64,000 nucleotides of DNA. Source: Larus michahellis. Its lineage: Eukaryota > Chordata > Aves > Charadriiformes > Laridae. The stretch is from NCBI RefSeq assembly GCF_964199755.1, contig NC_133910.1, positions 7,090,501-7,154,500 on the forward strand. Reading direction: 5' to 3'. A program made the translations under genes and the position numbers. Position 1 is the stretch's first letter, and the number at the start of each line of letters is the position of its first letter. Positions 57,201 through 64,000 of this stretch are shown here, piece after piece. A model generated the notes under the pieces. The model was not told the DNA's origin. It saw only the letters and a program-made list of their open reading frames with translations, and did no database searches.

Positions 57201-58144
57201 TCCAGGGGTCACAGGAGTATTTACAAATCCCATTAAAACCTAAATCTCTTGGCAAGAGCAGAAAGACCGAGTTAAAGGCAAAACCCACTTAAGGCCATAA
57301 ACGTTCAAAGAACAGGAAGCAAATACAGTTCAGCATCGATAGCATCATAAATTCATCATATTTTTCAAGCCAACCATGATTTTTCGGTATTTACCTCCCA
57401 GGGCAGAGCACGTGGCTTTGCAGTGCCGGCACAGGCACGGCTGATCGCATCTACCACAAGCCCATAAAGCAGCATTTTAGACCTTGATAAGGCTTCCCAC
57501 TGCCCTCCCGAGCTGTAAAGCAGTTGCTTAAGAGAGTTTGAAGACGCATCCAGAAAACTGCCTCCATACTCGGCCTCGGTCCCTCCCGATGCCCCCCAGG
57601 AGCATCAGACTGTCCTTAAAGCAGACAGGACCGGAGCTAACTGGGGAGAGGGTTAAAAAAAGTGATGCCCGAGGTTGTTTTTGTTCAGGTATTCACCACA
57701 GGGGCAAGAGACCCCGGCAGAGATCCGGGATCCGCAGCACGCGATGGTGGGAGCACGGGGCCATGTGGCACCAAAGGCAGGGAGGGGGCACCGGGGGCCG
57801 TGCCGAGGCCACCGAGCCGTGTTTAACGCCTGGCAAACGCTTCTCCGTTTGCAGCCCGGAACCTGAGTGCCGGGACAGCCCGTCGGGAAGAGCTGGAGCA
57901 CCACGCCAGGCGCCTGGGGCTGGGCGAAGAGGAGATGGTGTTCGCCCCGTGGAAAAGGGTGCGTGAGTGGGCAGAGCCCCTGCAGCCCCCCCCCAGCCCC
58001 GGGCAGGGCTGCCAAGGCTGTCACCAAACTGGGGGCTCGGAGAGGGGTTGTCAAGGTGGTGGAAGTGATTGAGGGGACCATGGCTTGCTTCGACAGTGAT
58101 GGTGGCTTAAAATAACAGACTCCCCCCCCCTGCAGATAACGTGA
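54170..58144 (+). CDS. Diverged second orosomucoid-like lipocalin, about 183 aa
   Basis: A tandem paralog of the upstream ORM gene, in the same orientation. Proposed exons: 54170-54280, 54827-54969, 55643-55716, 56966-57076, 57855-57958 and 58136-58144, for 552 coding bases. The intron phases 0, 2, 1, 1, 0 and the lengths of exons 1 and 2 (111 and 143 bp) equal those of the first gene. A signal peptide is visible (MASAGVVTAVLGLAALLLPT). GTW at 40-42 is the GxW motif, and C25 and C89 match the first two ORM cysteines. The third cysteine is replaced by R166, and the short final exon (Ile-Thr-stop) lacks the fourth. An alternative last exon at 58471-58743 would start RPCAPRSC and restore a cysteine but add a 90-residue tail. 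Sequons NTT, NST, NAT, NLS and NLS remain. The open frame over six exons argues for a functional gene, but a young pseudogene is possible. Confidence 0.72.
54511..54529 (+). repeat. Run of 19 G
   Basis: Uninterrupted homopolymer in intron 1 of the second ORM-like gene. It could form G-quadruplex, and its length is prone to sequencing error. Confidence 0.9.
54827..54969 (+). CDS. ORM-like gene 2, exon 2 (143 bp)
   Basis: Starts LLGTWLYVAGAAQLPQHLLE, directly alignable with LLGQWIYIAGAS of the first gene, and ends VTQHVA plus two bases. As in the first gene, the donor gtaagg overlaps an in-frame TAA. Confidence 0.85.
55180..55213 (+). repeat. 17-bp tandem duplication
   Basis: AGGTCTTGCAGGCACC recurs with a 17-bp step in intron 2 of the second ORM-like gene, followed by a partial third copy. 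Confidence 0.8.
55643..55716 (+). CDS. ORM-like gene 2, exon 3 (74 bp)
   Basis: Encodes GDQCLTNNSTYFEITAGNAT and LVKH, with C89. It is one codon longer than in the first gene. The run of G at the acceptor leaves some doubt about the exact border. Confidence 0.78.
55863..55999 (+). mobile_element. CR1 LINE 3' fragment
   Basis: Contains ggctttgagcaacccggtct, gtgggaggtgtccctgccc, gtcccttcccacccaaac and the end ttctacggttctat. Lies in intron 3 of the second ORM-like gene. Confidence 0.92.
56601..56871 (+). mobile_element. CR1 LINE 3' fragment
   Basis: About 270 bp: gaggggcaatggcttttaac, gaagaagttctttacactga, ggcccaggttgcccagagag, ggtcccttccaacccaac and the end ttctatggttctatg. Second CR1 copy in the same intron. 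Confidence 0.94.
56966..57076 (+). CDS. ORM-like gene 2, exon 4 (111 bp)
   Basis: Encodes KTHQTLGTLVNLSSEDVLLI followed by QHELQRERTYLGLYLY. Acceptor ctcaaag, donor gtaggc, phase 1 on both sides. It begins about 95 bp after a CR1 insertion. Confidence 0.72.
57855..57958 (+). CDS. ORM-like gene 2, exon 5 (104 bp)
   Basis: Encodes ARNLSAGTARREELEHHARR and then LGLGEEEMVFAPWKR. It aligns with TKEQMEEFKAHLHCLGLTEEDVFF of the first gene, with Arg in place of the conserved Cys. Acceptor ttgcag, donor gtgcgt. Confidence 0.78.
58136..58144 (+). CDS. ORM-like gene 2, putative exon 6 (Ile-Thr-stop)
   Basis: A C-rich tract and ctgcag lead into ATA ACG TGA in the right phase. It gives a protein ending WKRIT. 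The alternative acceptor at 58469-58470 is equally in phase, so this exon is the least certain of the six. Confidence 0.4.
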   Translation: MT

Positions 58145-58164
58145 CTCCCCAAAGCGAATACCTG

Positions 58165-58352
58165 CACCTGTGAGACACCGGCCCAGGTTGCCCAGGGAAG
58201 TGGTGGAAGCCCCATCCCTGGAGACATCCAAGGCCAGGCTGGATGAGGCTCTGAGCGACCTGATCTAGTTGAAGATGTCCCTGCTGACTGCAGGGGGTGG
58301 GACTAGATGGCCTTTGAAGGTCCCTTCCGACCCAACACCTTCTATGATCTCT
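58165..58352 (+). mobile_element. CR1 LINE 3' fragment
   Basis: Nearly identical over its length to the end of the copy at 56601-56871, including the unusual ctgactgcagggggtgggac block. Lies just after the putative last exon of the second ORM-like gene. Confidence 0.94.
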
Positions 58353-61300
58353 AGTGGAAAACCTGGTAACAGCCTGCCTCCCCTTGGAGAGGGAAGAGAG
58401 CTAAAGTAGAGGGGGTTTGCCCCAAAATTCCTGATTTTTGCCTGAAATACCTCATTTTGCCCCCTAGCAGAGGCCATGTGCCCCCAGGAGCTGCAGCGAG
58501 GGGCAGGAGGGGCTGGTGCCCTGGGGCACTGCCCGGCCCGGCATCAGCCAAAGCCACAACCATTTTGAAGCCTTAAAAACCCAGGCTGTTTTCAGATTGG
58601 GATTTGCTTTTCCGGCAGCCCGAGACACGGGTTCGCAGCCCGGCTGGCTGCAGATGGGACAACAGCACCGGCCTGTCCTCCTCCCCGCCCCGCGCGGGGG
58701 TGTCCAGCACCCGGGCGTCCTTTGGGCCGGGGTCCAGCCCTGAGCTCCCAGCCCCATGGGACATCAGGGAAGAGGCACCACCATCCACTCTCGCAAAACC
58801 AGGCACCTTTTTCCTTAGTTTTTCCATTGAAATGTTAAACAGACCCAGCCCCAACCTCTGCCACCTCATTTAGGACATTTTGTCCTGCAAACGTCCCAGT
58901 CCCCAAGCCAGCGCGATGGGGCTCCCTTTTGCGAAGTGAGGGGTGAAAAAAATACCTCTTTCTGTCTGTCCATTCCTGTCCTGGCTCTTTGCTTGTCCGT
59001 GGCAGGAGACTCTGAGCTTCCAGGGGTGCCCAAAACCCCACTCTGAGCTGCCGGGCCGGACCCAACGTAGCCCCTGACACCCCCCAGCCTCAAGATGCTT
59101 CTTTTAGAACTATCAAGATCCAGGGGAACTGCGAACGGGAACACTGGCTGCAACCCTCCCGGTGGGGCAGGGGCAGGTCTCCTCTCCCCGTTAGGCAACG
59201 GGCAGCACCTGGAGGCAGGGCCCAGCCCCCCCGAAACGAACAGCAGACAGCTGCTGACCCAGGGGGTTGCCAAGGTGTCTGCATCACATTTAAATTTGGG
59301 GAAGATGAGCGAAGTTTAGAGAAAGGCAGGGTGAGGGGAATGAGTCAGAGTTGTTTGTCCTTACAAGGTAGAATTGCCCTTAGCAGAGAAGGGGTTTGTG
59401 CCCAGTTGAGAGGCAGGACACAGTGTCTGAGGGGTGAAATTAAACCAATTAACAAAGATTTTGTCATCATGCTGAAGGAGATGGATGTGAGCAGAACGCC
59501 AAGTCATGTACCCCCGCGACAGCCCAAGGCATTAGCAGAATGTAAACCACGTGAATTCCCAGTGCCTGGGGAGCAGGAGTTTTTTATTTATTCCTCCAAA
59601 AGTTTGAATCCCCCTTTCCTTCAGAGCACAGCTTCAGTGTAGCACAGCTTTGCTCCAGAATCCTGGTTTCTTCTTCATAGCACAGGTGTGGAAAATGGCA
59701 CCAGCAGCAGCTCCAGAGCCAGGCAGGCGGCGTCTGTGCCTGGGGCAGCGTGGGGAAGCCCACAGCTTCTCTAAGTGCTCTTGAGCTTATAGGCAGATAC
59801 AAAGGAAAAGAAAAATACTCCTTTCTTCAGTAAATTCTGACAGCACTGACAGTTCCGCTTATCGCGTTACTGTTGTTTTGGCAGGAGCTGTGTCAAGTGG
59901 AAGAAATGGAGAAAGGGAACAGCCCACGCATAGAGCCCGCGGTCACAGCGTCACCTCCCGGGGGTCCCCAGCAGCCTGGGGGGCGCGGGCGACTGACACC
60001 ACGACAGCAATAAACGCCTTCCTCAAACGCGATGCCTGTTGCGGCCGAGATGCTGGGGGTCTGAGCAGGTCAGAAGTGGGGCCTGCAAAGAGGAACTGAG
60101 CACCCAATTCCCCTTGTGTGCCGTTCCACTAGGAGCTGGGAAGAGTCATCATTAAAGGAAGGAGGGATGCAGGACAGCGTGAGACGTGGAAGTTTTTCCA
60201 GCACTGGCTCAGTCCGCTCAGCCTCACACCAAGCTCCCACAGAGCTCTGGAAAAGGCAGTACTTCAATGAAGCAGTAATAGAGGCTAACCAGAAGAGGGC
60301 AATCATTAACTATTTTAAATGAGTGTCCCAAGCACTTGATGAGTAACAGGAATGTAAAAAAGGCTAGAAACTTATCTTTAACTGTACAGTTTGGAATGCA
60401 AAGGAGGCTGGAAACTTATCTGTAACTGTACAGTTTGAGAGGAAGCGGGTGCTTAGCTAGAAGCAACCCCCCAGCTCTCTTGACGGGAGCTTGGCTGACA
60501 GAAGCGGCCCAGCTGGAGCAGATGTTCCTGCCCAAACCCTGTGGACTGAGCAAGAGCTTCCCGATAATGTTCATCCACGGCAAGGTTTGCAACATAATAT
60601 GACGACACTGAAAAATTATCCTCCTTCCAGAGGGGGAGGGGTGCTAACCCAACCCAAGCTGGATTTTTACTTCCCCAGAAAAAAAGGTCATGTTTCCTCC
60701 TTTCCCAATAAGCTCCCACTAAGGTTCAAATTGATTGACATTGCTCCCCGTGCCCCCGGTACAGCTCATCAGGCACCTCCCACATCCTTCATCACACCCC
60801 CGGCCCCAGGGACGAAAGCGCTGTTGCTCTGTGTTGGTGAGAATGGTGGGGTTTAAAAAGAGACTGCTTTCGCTGCGCGTCTGCAAAGTAACTCAGTCTC
60901 AGCTCTAACCTAGTAATTAAGCACTGAAAATATCTCTCTTCCTTAAAAAGGAAGAAGAGGAGAGAAGCTGGAGGGAATCAGCGAGGAGAGAGCCCTGCTC
61001 CTCCCTCTGCGGCACCAGGGTGCCCTGTCCCTGCACAGCACCATTTTCTGGGCAGCGTTTCAGTGATGAGCCTTTGGCCCAATTCCTGCAGTAAAATTGA
61101 ATTTTGCAAGGTCAAGTACAGCCAATTCCCTCCTGGTCTCAGGGCACAGGTACCTGGCCAGCCCTTGCTTCAGATGCATCTTTATCAGCTTGTGACACAA
61201 AAAAGAAACCCGCCCCAAGAAGTGAGAGAGTTAAAGGGTAGGAGCGGGCAGTGGTGCAAGAGGGGATGCTGCCAGCAGCCTTGAGCGCCGCAGTCCAGAG

Positions 61301-61919
61301 CGTGTCGATAAGCGCCTCAGCTGACCGAAGCTGACACCACTGGAAAGCAGTGGCTCACATTACAAGGACACAGACTTTACGAGTAGATTTATAGCTGAAT
61401 AAAAGCCTTGAATTACCGTCAGAGACGTAAGGAACCAACTGACCCAGTCTGGCCCCCATAGGGAGTTTTGTTAGCCAAATCAGAGGCCGCTCGCACTACC
61501 AGCTGTGGTTCCTGAATAACCTTCAAGGATAGCTCCTGGTTGGTTTTTTAAGAAAGAAAAAAAATTGTACAAAGCCTTTCTTTTTGAAACCCAGGTTCCT
61601 TCAAGGGCATAGTTGGACTACAGAGATTCCAGCTTTTCTGGAAACGCTTCCCTGAACACTTACGGATACTGCACAGAGGAGCAAAGTCCAGCAGCGCTCA
61701 GAGACAGGTTAACAGTATGGGAACAGCCCTGACTCATCACTGCCATCATTAGCCTTGGTCTCAGGTTTGCTGGTTTTGTCTTTAGAGAATTCTGTTCTCC
61801 CACCTTCTCGTAGGGAGAGCCATTCCCGGTGTCAGTGTCCTTGGTGAGAATCCTCCCAGGAAGAGTCTGGCCACAAACAGCACCAATAAACCATATCAAG
61901 AAACAGATGCAGACACAGG
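58353..61919. other. Intergenic region right of the ORM genes
   Basis: Holds an alternative last exon for the second ORM-like gene (58471-58743), AATAAA hexamers on the plus strand at 60009-60014 and 61398-61403, and a 44-bp tandem duplication at 60349-60436. The stretch 60440-61420 has a look of retroelement DNA (gaataaaagcc, tttaaaaag), but I cannot name a family. No further gene can be supported. Confidence 0.5.
60349..60436. repeat. 44-bp tandem duplication
   Basis: Two copies of a unit that ends AACTGTACAGTTT lie at 60349-60392 and 60393-60436, with about six differences. The unit contains the 12-bp palindrome AACTGTACAGTT. Confidence 0.93.
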
Positions 61920-61937
61920 GATTCTCTTTGACAGACC

Positions 61938-61943
61938 TTTATT
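61938..61943 (-). terminator. Polyadenylation signal on the minus strand
   Basis: TTTATT on the plus strand reads AATAAA on the minus strand. It would end the putative 3'UTR near 61920. Confidence 0.45.
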
Positions 61944-63855
61944 AGCAGACTGTTCCCTACATGAAGAATCTGAGTTAGATTTGCATTATAACAATTTGTG
62001 GTTACAGCTACAAAGATGGTTGTCATTTTGCATTGATTTTTGCATTCTGATATTCATATTCCCATTAGGCCACACTGGTAGGAAGGAGCCACTGCAGAAT
62101 TTATGACAGGTCTCAAGAAGGGGGGGGGTGGAAAAAAATCATATCACTAATCCAGATTGCTTAGATTTCCATGTGGCTAACTACTGACAGGACTGGATAG
62201 TCCAGGCAGAGCCTCACCTGGAAGACTCTCCATGAACCACCAAAATCTGTCAGCGAAAAAGCAGCTGCTGAGTGCTAGCAAATCCTTTTCCAATTTCTCA
62301 CACGCTTCTCCACAGTGCCCGCTTGCATGTGAAGAGCCCTGGCTGAGCAGCAGGTCTGCTGATTCAGCCTCAAAGCACAACTGCAGCAGCTTGTGTCCAA
62401 GTGCAAGTTTCCTTCCATTTCTCTGGAAACTTGTATTTTTTCTTTAGTCCCTGAGATTTCTCCCCTCCCCCCTTACCTAAAGATTCCCCAAGATCGCTCT
62501 CAACTAGCCTTTGTGACATCCAACATACACAGACCTTCTACTTCCCAACTTCAGCCGTCCACCTGAAACCCCTCCAGCCACACACAGAGGCAATTCCAAA
62601 CTAAGGCGAGCCTCATAGTGCACCCTCTCTCCTCCTCCCAAAGTACTGCTTCCTCACCAGCTCCCTTCTCTCCCATGGCTTCTTGCTACAGAATTTCTCT
62701 GAGCTGAGGTCCTCCAGCAACAACCCCAGACGTGGGAAAGGCAGCTCGAGCCCCAAAGGGAAGGTACGCAAACGCCTTTAGCATCCCTCCCCACGACTCA
62801 GCTGTGTGAAATAAGAGAACAAATAGAGAACTTTTTAAAACAGGAGAAATACAAGCACAGTAACAATATTTAAACAAGTCTATAAAAATAGTCTGACATA
62901 ACTCTGTTCAAATAAATACAAAATAAATATGCTTTAAGCAGTAAAACAGTGGAATGCAACGCTGGTCCATTTTGCCCAAAACAAAAAGTTGGATGAGGAT
63001 CTCCCAGGCCTCAGAAGCCGGATCCTATCAACTGAAGTAGCCCATAACATAGTCAGAGAAATTTTAAAGCCACCTCTTTCCCTTAGCCTTATGAAAAGCA
63101 CCCTTTGAAAGAAAAGCAAGCACATCTTCAGGACTGAAAGCTCACCTCTCCCAGTGACAACCAGCCCCTCTCCCTAACACCCCTTCCCACAGCAGACATA
63201 CTCCTGGCTTGGGGACTCCATCCTGCTAATGCAAACCTGAACATCAATCTACAAAGAGGTCTAAAGAGATAGATAGCAGCGTAGGCATGGGGTTTGGAAA
63301 AGGTCCACCTTGGCACCAGGCAGAATGGAATTCAGAAGTCCATGCAGCGCTGCGCAGGGGCTCTCACGTCGTGCTGGGAGCACAACTGCACAGGAGCTGT
63401 GAAATATTGTCTTTTGTTCTCTAAAGCCATGCATCAAGGTGCCGGTCCATCCAGGGCTCTCCTGCCTTCCCCTTTCCAAGCCCCTGCTGAGTATAAGACA
63501 AGCCAATCCCAGCATGCAAAGGATACAGGCATGCAGGCTCTAGTCTGCTGCTTCTGTTAGTAAGTGCATCTTGTTAGTGGATTTATGAGACACACTTAAA
63601 CCTATAAAAAAATAAATAACCCTAATTCTTCATCAGGCTGGCCTAAATAACCTTCAACCTGACCGGATAAACCACTGCCCACCAGCCCTCAAAACCAGTA
63701 TAGTTCAAAGTTACATTTCATGTCAAGTCTTGGAAGCAGAACATGAATGTCTCCTACCCAAAGGAATATATGTAAACATAATAACAAGCCTGGTGCGGCA
63801 GCAGCTCCTACACAAGGTTTGTACAAATTTAAACAATGGGTAGGAAGTTAAACAA

Positions 63856-63897
63856 CTGAATGGAAAAAGAAGCTCTCTGAATGGAAAAAGAAGCTCT
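63856..63897. repeat. 21-bp tandem duplication
   Basis: CTGAATGGAAAAAGAAGCTCT occurs twice in direct succession, with a 21-bp step. Confidence 0.93.
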
Positions 63898-64000
63898 TTC
63901 AGCAAGTCAGAAGGTGCTCATCTGCAGGCAAACAGCTCTGTACACGCAATACTCTGAAAGCAGACCTGTTACCTAAATCTTTGCCGCTCTGCCATACTGC

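Larger units (their letters stand above)
61920..64000 (-). other. Putative 3'UTR of a minus-strand gene entering from the right
   Basis: Read on the minus strand, this AT-richer block ends at an AATAAA (61938-61943) and contains T/A-rich UTR-like sequence (for example around 62820-62930), with no coding exon that I can support. In human, the gene next to ORM2, on the opposite strand, is AKNA, so this may be its 3' end. The identity is inferred from synteny only. Confidence 0.4.

Noticed and set aside
1-64000. CRISPR arrays, operons, phage or plasmid features, tRNA and rRNA genes
   Set aside because: The window is spliced vertebrate nuclear DNA. No regularly spaced direct repeats with spacers and no tRNA or rRNA signature were seen.

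Overview
The window is vertebrate nuclear DNA, almost certainly from a bird. The coding exons are short and split by long introns with GT..AG borders. Several LINE fragments carry the CR1 3' end (ATTCTATGATTCTATGAT-like octamer repeats preceded by a GGTCCCTTCCAACCC-like block), which is the typical bird retroposon. The species cannot be named from the sequence.

Positions 706-45793 (+) hold the 3' part of COL27A1, the gene for the collagen XXVII alpha-1 chain. I can place 32 consecutive coding exons: 27 encode Gly-X-Y triple helix, in units of 54 bp or related sizes (18, 27, 36, 45, 57, 63, 108 bp), and the last five carry the propeptide junction and the fibrillar-collagen C-propeptide (COLF1) with all eight conserved cysteines. 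Together they encode about 777 residues. The reading frame stays open across all 32 exons, and every splice site is GT-AG except one GC-AG donor. The 3'UTR runs from 45794 to about 47840. The largest intron is 14.2 kb (8599-22819). It holds a long pyrimidine tract, a perfect 26-bp palindrome and a 31-bp minisatellite. The 5-kb intron at 25008-30047 holds a cluster of three AP-1-type sites, one of them a perfect 13-bp MARE.

Downstream, in the same orientation, are two six-exon lipocalin genes of the orosomucoid (alpha-1-acid glycoprotein) family. The first (50643-52832) is a complete, ordinary ORM of 196 aa with a TATA box, a signal peptide, the GxW lipocalin motif, six N-glycosylation sequons and four cysteines in the ORM pattern. 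The second (54170 to about 58144) has the same exon phases and, for exons 1 and 2, the same exon lengths, but is strongly diverged. It has lost the third ORM cysteine, and the fourth too if the nearest final exon is used. CR1 insertions crowd its introns and 3' end.

The right end (about 61920-64000) looks like the 3'UTR of a minus-strand gene, with a polyadenylation signal at 61938-61943. The human order COL27A1-ORM1-ORM2-AKNA (AKNA on the opposite strand) makes AKNA the natural candidate, but no coding exon of it lies in the window. The most notable item is the diverged ORM paralog. I found no sign of an undescribed multi-gene system.
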